NCBI GenBank assembly: GCA_964383535.1
Contig: CAYLHS010000016.1
Span: forward strand, 1 to 34,812
Direction of reading: 5' to 3'
DNA length: 34,812 nucleotides
Origin: CAYLHS01 sp964383535
GTDB taxonomy: Bacteria > Actinomycetota > Acidimicrobiia > Spongiisociales > UBA4744
Position 1 is the stretch's first letter. Each line of letters begins with the position of its first letter. This document shows positions 1 to 7,776 of this stretch, piece after piece. The notes beneath the pieces were generated by a model, which saw only the letters and a list, made by a program, of their open reading frames with translations, was not told the DNA's origin and did no database searches. A program made the position numbers and the translations under genes.

Positions 1-699
1 GAGGAACTGGCCGCCCGATACGACTGCGCGTGGAGTCTCGACCCGAAACAGGTCGCCGAAGGGCGGGATGTCGTGGTCGTGGCGGTGAAACCCCAATCCG
101 TTCCTCGTCTTCTGGAGCAACTCGCTGGTGCCGTGGGGCCGAGCCAGACCGTTCTCTCACTCGTCGCGGGCGTGGCTACCGGTCTCTACGAAGAAGCCCT
201 GGGGGAGGTCCCAATCGTTCGTGCGATGCCGAACACCCCGGCCCTCGTCGACGAAGGCATCACCGGGATCGCGCCTGGCCGCTTCGCCGGGGGGCGATCG
301 ATGGAACTGGCGGATGTCGTCCTGCAGGCCGTCGGGGGAGTCATCCACATGGCAGAACACCATCTCGATGCCGTCACGGCCGTGTCGGGGACCGGTCCCG
401 CCTATGCGTTTCTGCTCGCCGAAGCGCTCACCGAAGCGGCCCTCCGTGAAGGTCTGTCTCGGGAGGTCGCAGAGCGTCTCGTCAATCAGACCATCAAGGG
501 GGCAGGGGCTCTGCTCGTCGAGACGGGCAGCGGACCTTTCGAGCTGCGCGCGCAGGTCACTTCCCCCGGCGGGACCACAGCAGCGGCAATGCATATCCTC
601 GAAGGGAGAGGGTTCAGAGCGTTGGTCGAGGACGCCGTCGCGGCAGCCGCGCGCCGCTCACGTGAACTAGGAGAGGCCGCCAGGGAAGGAGAGAGGTAG
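1..699 (+). CDS. proC: Pyrroline-5-carboxylate reductase, 5' end cut off by window
   Basis: Reduces 1-pyrroline-5-carboxylate to L-proline with NAD(P)H in the cytoplasm, the last step of proline synthesis. The reading frame is open from base 1, so the N-terminal Rossmann glycine motif lies outside the window and 232 residues are visible. Visible family motifs are VVVAVKPQ at the end of the Rossmann fold, RAMPNTPALV, the SGTGPAY segment of the dimer/active-site region, and TSPGGTT near the C-terminus. The frame reads intact to the TAG at 697-699. Proline dehydrogenase begins two bases later, so the biosynthetic and catabolic enzymes for the same pair of metabolites appear to be cotranscribed. 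Identification is secure from motifs; only the missing start is uncertain. Confidence 0.95.
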   Translation, partial: EELAARYDCAWSLDPKQVAEGRDVVVVAVKPQSVPRLLEQLAGAVGPSQTVLSLVAGVATGLYEEALGEVPIVRAMPNTPALVDEGITGIAPGRFAGGRSMELADVVLQAVGGVIHMAEHHLDAVTAVSGTGPAYAFLLAEALTEAALREGLSREVAERLVNQTIKGAGALLVETGSGPFELRAQVTSPGGTTAAAMHILEGRGFRALVEDAVAAAARRSRELGEAAREGER

Positions 700-701
700 G
701 C

Positions 702-1616
702 GTGTCGACACTGTTTCGCAAGAGCCTGCTCGCGGTGACGGAACGCGGTGCCGTGCAGACGATGTTCACCAAGTTCCCCGCGGGTCGAGCGGTCGTTCGA
801 AGGTTCGTTGCCGGAGAGACGCTCGACGACGCGGTACACGCGGCGCGTGCGCTCAACCTCGCGGGTGCGTCCGTGTCGCTCGACCATCTCGGGGAACATG
901 TTCACGACGAGGCCTCTGCGAGGTCGGCAAAGGCGGACTATCTGGAGATCCTCGATCGGATCTCGTCGGAGGGTCTCGACGCCAATATCTCCGTGAAGCT
1001 CACACAGCTCGGCATGTCGGTCGATGTGGAACAGACCAGGCATGCGCTCGACGAGCTGGCCGTCAGGGCGGCCGGAGCCGATACGACGGTTACGGTCGAC
1101 ATGGAAGAGTCGGACTGGACTGCCACGACCATCGATGTCTATGAGGACGTGCAACGGCAGCGAGGCAACCTCGGCATCGCGGTCCAGTCGTACCTGCTTC
1201 GAACGGCCGATGATCTGCGCAGGCTGATCGAACTGGGAGGCCACATACGACTGTGCAAGGGCGCCTACGCCGAACCTCCGGATGTCGCCTTCCAGTCGAA
1301 GGGCGAGGTAGACGCCTCCTTCGAGCGGCTGTTGTCCACGCTGATGGCCGCCGACCAGGTCCGACCGGCGATCGCGACCCACGATGACCGGTTGATCGAA
1401 CGGACATACGAGCTCGCCGCGCGGCGGCAGGCGCCGTTCGAGTTCCAGATGCTCTATGGGATCCGTGAGACCATCCAGCGCGAGATCATGACCAAGGGCT
1501 ATCCGTTGCGGGTGTACGTGCCGTACGGTTCTCAGTGGTATCCGTACCTGACGAGAAGGCTTGCCGAGCGACCCGCCAATCTCCTGTTCTTCGCCCGAGC
1601 ACTGGTGGGCCGATGA
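702..1616 (+). CDS. Monofunctional proline dehydrogenase (PutB/PruB-like)
   Basis: FAD enzyme oxidising proline to pyrroline-5-carboxylate and passing electrons to quinone at the membrane face. At 304 residues it is the short single-domain form, without the P5C dehydrogenase or DNA-binding regions of PutA. The TIM-barrel motifs are visible: RLCKGAY in the middle, ATHDDR, FEFQMLYGIR, and the C-terminal VPYGSQWYPYLTRRLAER that carries the Arg pair binding the proline carboxylate. GTG at 702 is chosen because it follows the proC stop by two bases and lies just after an AGGAGAGAGG-like purine run. The stop overlaps the next ATG (ATGA at 1613-1616), indicating translational coupling. No P5C dehydrogenase gene is in the window. 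Confidence 0.93.
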   Translation: MSTLFRKSLLAVTERGAVQTMFTKFPAGRAVVRRFVAGETLDDAVHAARALNLAGASVSLDHLGEHVHDEASARSAKADYLEILDRISSEGLDANISVKLTQLGMSVDVEQTRHALDELAVRAAGADTTVTVDMEESDWTATTIDVYEDVQRQRGNLGIAVQSYLLRTADDLRRLIELGGHIRLCKGAYAEPPDVAFQSKGEVDASFERLLSTLMAADQVRPAIATHDDRLIERTYELAARRQAPFEFQMLYGIRETIQREIMTKGYPLRVYVPYGSQWYPYLTRRLAERPANLLFFARALVGR

Positions 1617-2485
1617 CGCCCGGCTGGTACCTGAAGGCGATCGCAACCGAACCTTCCGAGCACACGGTCGACGTCGACGGGTGTCCGATCCACTACCTCG
1701 GCTGGGGACCCGCCGAGCTTCCCGGACTCGTGCTGATCCATGGTGGCGCCGCGCACGCTCGCTGGTGGAGCCACCTTGCGCCACTCTTCTCGCAACGCTG
1801 GCACGTAGTGGCGTTGGACTTGTCCGGACACGGGGACAGCGGCAGGCGTTCCGAATACTCGAGGGAGATCTGGGCCCGGGAGGTGATGTCCGTTGGCGTC
1901 GACGCGGGTTTTCCCGGCTCCCCGGTGATCGTCGGGCACAGCCTCGGCGGCATGGTGGCGATCGAAACGGCGGCAACATACGGTGACGAGCTGGCAGGTG
2001 CCGTGATCGTGGACACACCGGTTCGGCGATCCGACCCTGAATCTGAGCATGCGGCAAGCGGACGAGCGTTCGTGACACCTGGCGTATATCCGGACTTCGA
2101 GAGCGCTCTCGCGCGTTTTCGCCTCATCCCTGAGCAGCCGTGCGACAACCAGTACATCATCGACTACATCGCCAGGCACTCGCTCCACGAGACCCCGGCC
2201 GGCTGGACATGGAAGTTCGATCCGAAGGTGTTCGGATCGACGCGGCGTCCGCTCGGTGAGCGGCTCGCGGCGATCACGACACGGGTGGCACTCTTCCGGG
2301 GGGACCACAGCGCGATCGTGCCACCCGACATCGCGCAGTACATGTACGAGCTCCTCGACCGCAACGCACCCGTCGTGTCGATTCCCGAAGCCCACCATCA
2401 TCTGATCCTCGATCAACCGATTGCGTTCGTCGCGGCGCTGCGGACACTCCTCGCCGATTGGGACCACTCGATCCCTTGCAGATGA
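1613..2485 (+). CDS. Alpha/beta hydrolase
   Basis: A 290-residue alpha/beta-hydrolase fold protein of unknown substrate. Visible features in order: an HGGAAHARWW oxyanion-hole segment near residue 43, a DLSGHGDSG strand-loop, the nucleophile elbow GHSLGG with Ser110, a candidate acid Asp231 in FRGDHS, and a His cluster at 261-263 (EAHHHLILDQP) holding the catalytic base. The frame extends upstream to 1535, but ATG 1613 overlaps the stop of proline dehydrogenase by four bases and starts where similarity to the fold starts, so it is preferred. The family includes esterases, haloperoxidase-like and C-C bond hydrolases, and the sequence does not discriminate among them. Being coupled to proline dehydrogenase does not by itself imply a role in proline use. 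Confidence 0.88.
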   Translation: MTPGWYLKAIATEPSEHTVDVDGCPIHYLGWGPAELPGLVLIHGGAAHARWWSHLAPLFSQRWHVVALDLSGHGDSGRRSEYSREIWAREVMSVGVDAGFPGSPVIVGHSLGGMVAIETAATYGDELAGAVIVDTPVRRSDPESEHAASGRAFVTPGVYPDFESALARFRLIPEQPCDNQYIIDYIARHSLHETPAGWTWKFDPKVFGSTRRPLGERLAAITTRVALFRGDHSAIVPPDIAQYMYELLDRNAPVVSIPEAHHHLILDQPIAFVAALRTLLADWDHSIPCR

Positions 2486-2503
2486 AACTGCAAGAATGGC
2501 CCG

Positions 2504-2959
2504 ATGATCGACGTTGGCGACAAAGCTCCGGAGTTCGTGCTTCCTGACGAGTCGGGTGAGAGCAAGAGCCTGTCCGAGTACGCGGGAAGCCATCTGATCG
2601 TGTACTTCTATCCGAAGGCGATGACCCCAGGATGCACGACCGAAGCATGTGACTTCCGTGACAACAGCGACCGGTTGCTCTCGGCCGGGTTCGCTGTGGT
2701 CGGGATCAGCCCCGACCCGCCGTCGCGGCTCGCCACATTCGCGCAGAACGAGCATCTCGATTTCCCGCTGCTTTCCGACCAAGACCACACTGTCGCCGCC
2801 GCCTACGGTGCCTGGGGAACGAAGAAGAACTACGGTCGCGAGTACGAAGGGCTCATCCGTTCGACGTTCGTCATCGACCCTGCAGGGACGGTGACGCACG
2901 TCTACCGCAACGTGAAGGCAACGGGTCACGTGGAACGACTTGTCAGGGAGCTGCTGTGA
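2504..2959 (+). CDS. bcp: Thiol peroxidase, Bcp/PrxQ-type peroxiredoxin
   Basis: Thioredoxin-dependent peroxidase reducing hydrogen peroxide and organic hydroperoxides in the cytoplasm. The 151-residue length is typical. The active-site PxxxTxxC motif is PKAMTPGC, with peroxidatic Cys44 and a resolving Cys49 five residues later, the 2-Cys spacing of the Bcp/PrxQ group. The thioredoxin fold is visible from YFYPK through the VGISPD and STFVIDPAG strands. The gene starts 18 bases after the hydrolase stop, and its own stop overlaps the next start codon (ATG-less GTG at 2956; stop at 2957-2959), so it is read with the following membrane-protein gene. An AAGAAT hexamer lies a few bases before the ATG, but no convincing Shine-Dalgarno sequence is seen. 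Confidence 0.93.
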   Translation: MIDVGDKAPEFVLPDESGESKSLSEYAGSHLIVYFYPKAMTPGCTTEACDFRDNSDRLLSAGFAVVGISPDPPSRLATFAQNEHLDFPLLSDQDHTVAAAYGAWGTKKNYGREYEGLIRSTFVIDPAGTVTHVYRNVKATGHVERLVRELL

Positions 2960-4202
2960 AGCGACTCCTCGTGTTCCTCCTTGCCGGCCTCACGCTCCTC
3001 GCCGTCCCGGCGCTGGCAGCCGATGTCACGTCACTGTCCGACCAGGCGGCTCTGCGCCACTACGCGGTGGAGAGCGGCGCTCCGGTCGACGTGAACGCGA
3101 TGGAGGCGATGGTCGCGCAGCTGCCTGAGAGCCCTTCGTTCTCCTTCATCGCACTTGCCGAGGACGATCCCCAAGGGGCTGATCTCGTGGCGAGTGACAT
3201 CCTGACCGCCCTCGGGGAAGGTACGGTGGTCGTCGTCAGTCCGACCGACCTGGGTGCTGTGAGCTCGGACTACTCGAACGCCCAACTGTCGGACGCCCTG
3301 GACGCGTCCCTTGACGTGTTCGACACGAGCTACGTCGACGGATTCAGGGTGTTCGCCAACACCCTCCTCGAGGCGGACGCCTCGCCGTCGGGGAGTTCCT
3401 CGTCCGGATCATCCACCTCGTCGGGCGGAGGTGTGGGCGGGTACGTCGTCCTCCTCCTGATCGCCGGTCTCATTGTCATCGTGGTCGTCGCGATTCGCCG
3501 GGGGAAGAAGAGTGACGAGCAGGTTCAGCAGCGGCGGCTGAGCGAGGCCCGTGAGGAGATTCAGGGTCAGTTGGACGCGGTTGCGAACCGGATTCTCGAG
3601 CTGAGTGACCAGGTCCAAGTGGCGGAGAAGGACGAGGCGACCGGGTACTTCCGGGACGCGTCCGCCACGTTCGACGACGTCAAAGGTACATTCGAGAAGG
3701 CCACCTCGCTCACCGAGCTCGAAGACATCTCAATACGGCTGGACAAAGCCCGCTGGCAACTCGAAGCTGCCGACGCAGTCACGGAGGGCCGGCCTGCGCC
3801 CCCTGAGCCCGAGGAACGCCGGATCGCCTGCTTCTTCGATCCGACGCACAAAGGTGGCACCGAGGAGGCGACGATCACCACACCGGCAGGCTCACAGACG
3901 GTGAGCGTGTGCCACGCCTGCGCCGAGCGGTTGCGGAATGGCGATGCTCCGAGCCCTCGGTCTGTCCCGGTCAACGGCCGCCGGGTGCCGGTCCCGATGG
4001 CTCCCGCTTCGCACGGCGGCAGCGGAATCGACCTGGCGAGCATGTTTCAGGTGGTCGTGGCAGGGATGGGGGCGGCCGCGCAGTACCGAACGTCCAGGGG
4101 AAGGGTGATCCCCACCAGGACGGCAACGCCTACGACCGGGCGTGCGTCGACGAGAAGATCGCGACCGACTGGACGGGCTCGCCGCCGGAGATCGTAGGAT
4201 GA
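2956..4202 (+). CDS. TPM-like membrane protein with coiled coil and Cys motif; probable 3' frameshift
   Basis: Signal-anchored membrane protein of unknown function directly upstream of pspA. Order of parts: signal peptide about 1-22; an extracytoplasmic domain to about 140 that loosely resembles TPM-type domains; a Ser/Gly linker; one membrane helix about 162-181; a charged coiled-coil region to about 275; and a possible metal site with Cys292 (ACFFDPTH) and Cys319/Cys322 (VCHAC). The intact frame stops at 4197, but its last 30 or so residues become Arg/Thr-rich and off-style. Reading one extra base at the GGGG run 4097-4100 moves to a frame with GC-rich third positions encoding GDPHQDGNAYDRACVDEK and onward, stopping at 4200-4202. 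I infer a one-base deletion, either real or a sequencing error. The end given here assumes the corrected frame. Confidence 0.7.
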
Positions 4203-4227
4203 GCCAGTACACGACAGGAGGAAACCA

Positions 4228-4950
4228 ATGGGGTTCTTGAAGCGACTGTGGGGGTACCTGGTGACCCTCTTCAAGGGGACGGCCGAGCGTGCAATGGACC
4301 CCGAGGTCGAGATCGAGCAGGCGATCAGCGAGGCTCGCCGGCAGGATCAGCGGCTACGGAACCAGGCTGCCCAGGTGATCGCTCACCGCACGCAGCTCGA
4401 AGCGAAGATCGAGGATTCCGCCGATGACGTCGGCGAGGCCAGAGAGATGGCAAAGCAAGCGCTGCTCAAGGCTGATGAGGCGCAGAAATCCAATGATACG
4501 GAGGCGGTAGGGAAGTGGACTCGTGCTGCGCAGAGCCTCGCAATGAAGCTCCAAGCCGCTGAGAACAACCTGTCCGGCTTCAAGGAGCAGTACACGGTGG
4601 CCGTCACCCAAGCCGAGGACGCCAAGAAAGCGGTCGAGCAGAACGCGATGCGTCTTCAGGAACTGGCCGCCAAGAAGATGGAGCTGGTCGGGAAGCTTCA
4701 ACAGGCGAAGATGCAGGAGGCCGTCAACAAGACCGTCGAGTCGATCTCCGCATCGATGGAGACCGAGGCGCCGAGCCTTGACAGGGTCGAGGACAAGATC
4801 ACCGAACGCCTCGCCAACGCGGAGGCCAAGGCGGAGCTGCACGAGGCGACTCCGGAGGGTGCCGAATCGGAGCTCCGGGAGGCCATCTCGGTCACCCAGG
4901 CCGACGCCAAACTCGACGAACTGCGTAAAGAACTCGGGCTCGAAGCCTGA
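4228..4950 (+). CDS. pspA: PspA/IM30 family phage shock protein
   Basis: Peripheral membrane protein of the ESCRT-III-like PspA/Vipp1 family that supports inner-membrane integrity under envelope stress. At 240 residues it has the family's usual length. The N-terminal amphipathic segment MGFLKRLWGYLVTLFKG is followed by the conserved DPE motif (MDPEVEIEQAI) and then nearly continuous heptad-rich helices with alternating Lys/Glu and Ala to residue 235. An AGGAGGAAACCA Shine-Dalgarno region sits just before the ATG. It lies 25 bases after the TPM-like membrane protein, so that protein is a candidate partner or effector. No pspB, pspC or pspF homologue is visible, as is usual in actinobacteria, where PspA partners differ. 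A strong hairpin follows the stop. Confidence 0.93.
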   Translation: MGFLKRLWGYLVTLFKGTAERAMDPEVEIEQAISEARRQDQRLRNQAAQVIAHRTQLEAKIEDSADDVGEAREMAKQALLKADEAQKSNDTEAVGKWTRAAQSLAMKLQAAENNLSGFKEQYTVAVTQAEDAKKAVEQNAMRLQELAAKKMELVGKLQQAKMQEAVNKTVESISASMETEAPSLDRVEDKITERLANAEAKAELHEATPEGAESELREAISVTQADAKLDELRKELGLEA

Positions 4951-4965
4951 ATCGAGGAATCCTCC

Positions 4966-4994
4966 GTTCGGGGCGGTGACGAGCCGCCCCGAAC
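4966..4994 (+). terminator. Hairpin terminator after pspA
   Basis: A perfect 11-bp stem (GTTCGGGGCGG pairing with CCGCCCCGAAC) encloses a 7-base loop and begins 15 bases after the pspA stop. There is no T-run, as is common for actinobacterial intrinsic terminators. It separates pspA from the EtfD-like gene, which has its own candidate -10 (TACACT, 5023-5028). Confidence 0.65.
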
Positions 4995-5054
4995 CTGTGT
5001 CTGAGGGGAGGTTCCGGCTCGGTACACTCGACGCTGAAGCGTCCGAGGAGCAGC

Positions 5055-7184
5055 ATGGAACCCCGCCGCCCGACCGTCAGCCGGATCCTTGGAATCGTCG
5101 CCGCCGCCGCGTTTCTCGGGACGTTGCTGTTGTGGTGGTTGGGAACCCTCCCCGGGCACATCGAGTTTCCGATTGGCAGGGTGATATTCGGAGATATCCC
5201 GGACCCACTGATCGCTCTGTTCTATGTGGGGATGGCCGCGTTCCTCGCGCTGAGCGTCTACCTGTTCTCACTTCGATCCCGCAACTGGGAGCGGGGTGGT
5301 CCCGACGCTCGGTCGGGGCGCTGGAAGGAGCGGGTGAAGTCGCTCGATTCCGCGCTCCGCATGCGCACGGTGATGAGAGATCGCGGCGCCGGCTGGATGC
5401 ACGCGATGATCTACTGGGGCTTCGTCGTCCTGTTCCTCGGGACGGCGACTCTCGAAGTCGATCACCTACTCCCGGACGGGTTGAAGTTCCTCCACGGGGT
5501 GTTCTACCAGGGGTACTCACTGATTCTCGACGTGGCGGGTGTCGTCTTCGTGGTCGGGGTCCTGTGGGCGATCGTTCGACGCTACGGGGTTCGGCCGTGG
5601 CGATTGCGTTCGAAGACCCGGGATGAGGACGCGTGGATCCTCTTCACGCTCGGCATGATCGGTATCACCGGATTGCTCGTCGAGGCGGCCAGGATCGCTC
5701 TCGTCGGAAGGCCGAGTTTCGAGGTCTGGTCCATCATCGGGTATCCGCTCAGCGCCGTGTTCTCCATGTCGACAGTCCAGGCATGGCACCGTGCGTTCTG
5801 GATCCTCCACGTCGTGTCGTTCACGGCGTTCCTCGTTCTCCTTCCAACCACGAAGCTCCGCCACCTGTTTCTCTCACCGGCGAACATGGTCCTGTCGACC
5901 CGTGAACGCCCGAAAGGAGCAATGCGGGAGATGCCCAACCTCATGGAGGCTGAAGACATCGAAACGGTCGGCGCCTCGGTGGTCTCCGACTTCACGTGGA
6001 AGCAGCTTCTCGACACGGACGCGTGCACGGTCTGTGGAAGGTGCACGTCCGTGTGTCCAGCGAGTCTGACGGGCAAGCCGCTCGATCCCAGAGAGATCGT
6101 TCTGAAACTCGGCGAAGTCGCGACGGCCACCGGAACACCGGTTGTGTCGCCAACAGTCGACGGTGATGAGGCCATCACCGTGTCCGCCGACCGGGTGTTC
6201 GAACGGATCACCCCGGAAGAGCTCTGGGCCTGCACCACCTGTCGAGCCTGCGACGAGATCTGCCCCGTGAACATCGAGATCGTCGACAAGATTCTCGATA
6301 TGCGCCGGTACCTGTCACTGATGGAGTCCGAGTTTCCGTCGGAGTTGGGCAAGACCTACGTCGCCCTCGAGAATCAGGGGAACCCCTGGGGCATTGGGCA
6401 ACAAGACAGAGCGGCCTGGACCAAGCGTGTCGACTTCGACGTGAAGATCCTCGAAGAGGGCGTGACCGCCGAGTACCTGTACTGGGTCGGGTGCGCCGGA
6501 TCATTCGACGATCGCAACCAGAAGGTGACGATCTCCACCGCGAGACTGTTACACGAGGCCGGTGTCGACTTCGCGATCCTCGGGAACAAGGAGAAATGCT
6601 CGGGGGATCCGGCGAGACGGTCCGGCAACGAATATGTGTTTCAGCAGCTCGCCCTCGAGAACATCGAGACGCTCACCTCACTTGGCGTTCACAAGATCGT
6701 CACCCAGTGTCCCCACTGCTACAACACGCTGAAGAATGAGTACGCCCAGTTCGGAGGCGACTTCGAGCTGATCCACCACAGTGAGCTGTTGAACTCGCTG
6801 ATCAAGGAGGGGCGCCTGTCCGTTGGCACCGGAGATTCCAGCGCGACCTACCACGATCCGTGCTACCTCGGCCGCCATAACGACGTCTTCGACGCACCCA
6901 GGGCAGTGGTCGGCTCTGCCGAGCGTCTGATCGAGATGGATCGTTCAGAGACGTCGTCCTTCTGCTGTGGCGCAGGGGGTGCACAGTTCTGGATGGAGGA
7001 CAAGATCGGCAAGAAGGTGAACATCGAGCGGGCACAAGAGGCGCTCGCAACCGGCGCCGACGAGGTGGCGGTCGCCTGTCCGTTCTGTTTCATCATGATC
7101 GACGACGCCGTGAAGGAACTCGGGCGGGAGGTTCCCGTCAAGGATGTGTCGCAGATCATCGCGGAGAAGGTGTTTGAGGGTTGA
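5055..7184 (+). CDS. EtfD-like membrane Fe-S oxidoreductase (HdrD/CCG family)
   Basis: Probable electron carrier from electron-transfer flavoprotein to menaquinone, by likeness to mycobacterial Rv0338c/EtfD. The 709-residue protein has about five N-terminal membrane helices (roughly 10-31, 50-72, 115-135, 155-175, 195-265) with several His residues suited to haem b, as in NarI-like domains. Two 4Fe-4S clusters follow: Cys324/327/330/334 (CTVCGRCTSVCP) and Cys393/396/399/403 (CTTCRACDEICP). The C-terminal half holds two CCG domains, with VGCAGSFDDR, QCPHCYNT, YHDPCYLGRH, FCCGAGGAQF and ACPFCF, which in HdrB/HdrD bind a non-cubane cluster. ATG 5055 follows a GAGGAG Shine-Dalgarno. No etfA or etfB is in the window, so the partner is inferred; glycolate- or lactate-oxidase-type partners are possible. 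Confidence 0.85.
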   Translation: MEPRRPTVSRILGIVAAAAFLGTLLLWWLGTLPGHIEFPIGRVIFGDIPDPLIALFYVGMAAFLALSVYLFSLRSRNWERGGPDARSGRWKERVKSLDSALRMRTVMRDRGAGWMHAMIYWGFVVLFLGTATLEVDHLLPDGLKFLHGVFYQGYSLILDVAGVVFVVGVLWAIVRRYGVRPWRLRSKTRDEDAWILFTLGMIGITGLLVEAARIALVGRPSFEVWSIIGYPLSAVFSMSTVQAWHRAFWILHVVSFTAFLVLLPTTKLRHLFLSPANMVLSTRERPKGAMREMPNLMEAEDIETVGASVVSDFTWKQLLDTDACTVCGRCTSVCPASLTGKPLDPREIVLKLGEVATATGTPVVSPTVDGDEAITVSADRVFERITPEELWACTTCRACDEICPVNIEIVDKILDMRRYLSLMESEFPSELGKTYVALENQGNPWGIGQQDRAAWTKRVDFDVKILEEGVTAEYLYWVGCAGSFDDRNQKVTISTARLLHEAGVDFAILGNKEKCSGDPARRSGNEYVFQQLALENIETLTSLGVHKIVTQCPHCYNTLKNEYAQFGGDFELIHHSELLNSLIKEGRLSVGTGDSSATYHDPCYLGRHNDVFDAPRAVVGSAERLIEMDRSETSSFCCGAGGAQFWMEDKIGKKVNIERAQEALATGADEVAVACPFCFIMIDDAVKELGREVPVKDVSQIIAEKVFEG

Positions 7185-7359
7185 GCAGAACTCAGCCCGC
7201 GCCTCGTATCTCGTATGGCGTGAAAGGGAACAGGTTCGGGGTGCGTGCGGGCACAGCTCGCCCTCCGGTCTGCATGCGCGTTGAGGTCGCGTACGAGACA
7301 CCAAGTACGGCTCGCGAAGGACGCGTGACTAGCTACTGCGTTCACGTTTCGTTTGGGTC

Positions 7360-7387
7360 TTGGAGCCAACACGTGGAGTGGTAGAGT
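7360..7387 (+). promoter_or_regulatory. Candidate promoter for the structured RNA region
   Basis: TTGGAG at 7360-7365 and TAGAGT at 7382-7387 are separated by 16 bases, an acceptable sigma-70-type pair. It points into the hairpin run that begins at 7390-7395 and not toward a gene, since the next gene lies on the opposite strand. Confidence 0.35.
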
Positions 7388-7389
7388 CG

Positions 7390-7621
7390 CCACTGAGCGC
7401 GGTGATGGGAGGCGCTCGTGGGGCCGGGGACGTAGGGCGAGCACCGGTCGACCGACGAGAGTCGGTGGGGCATCGGCCGGTGCTCGTGCTCGTTGGGGCA
7501 GTGCTCTTTGAGAGCGGTCTACGTTGGTGGGAACGACCCTGCCCCGGCGGTGGCTCGGACACCTTCCCCGATACTCGCTGCGCTCGCTGCGGAGGAAACG
7601 GAGGGCGGCACTCGGCCGCCC
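7390..7621 (+). ncRNA. Candidate structured non-coding RNA
   Basis: Four structural units tile this stretch. (1) 7390-7421: CCAC plus GAGCGC pair with GCGCTC plus GTGG, with one bulged T. (2) 7438-7486: a perfect 10-bp stem CGAGCACCGG/CCGGTGCTCG enclosing a 5-bp hairpin CCGAC-GAGA-GTCGG; the GAGA loop is a GNRA tetraloop only on the + strand. (3) 7495-7545: a three-way junction with GGGGCAG/CTGCCCC closing two abutting hairpins, GCTCT-TTG-AGAGC (7503-7515) and GGTC..GACC with GTT/AAC (7516-7538), leaving only T7502 unpaired. (4) 7603-7621: GGGCGGC-ACTCG-GCCGCCC, a possible terminator. It does not match the conserved segments of RNase P, tmRNA, SRP or 6S RNA that I know. Orientation is inferred from the GNRA loop and the upstream promoter-like pair. 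Confidence 0.4.
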
Positions 7622-7776
7622 GTTCTCGGTATTCGGTTCTCGGTAGGAAGTCGCGTTGGGGTCTGTTGGTCTTCCAGGTCGCGTTCCCACCGACGACTGA
7701 TGACTGCGTGCACGGGCAGTGGCGCGGACACCTCCGCCTCACTCGCTGCGCTCGTTGGGAGTTGAAACGGCTGCTG

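Larger units (their letters stand above)
7185..7776. other. Long convergent intergenic region with hairpins and short repeats
   Basis: This 592-bp gap between two convergent genes has no convincing gene: open frames across it lack recognisable motifs and are Arg/Pro/Ser-rich. It contains a CTCGTAT tandem at its left end (about 7206-7219), a possible promoter (7360-7387), several hairpins (7390-7621), a repeated TTCTCGGT element (about 7623-7648) and two copies of CTCGCTGCGCTCG (7574-7586, 7742-7754). Convergent genes need only terminators here, so the length and structure are unexplained. Confidence 0.7.

Noticed and set aside
486..2078. Long minus-strand open frame of 530 codons across proC, proline dehydrogenase and the hydrolase
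   Set aside because: It is antisense to three genes with clear motifs and is rich in Arg, Pro and His; long shadow frames are expected at this GC content.
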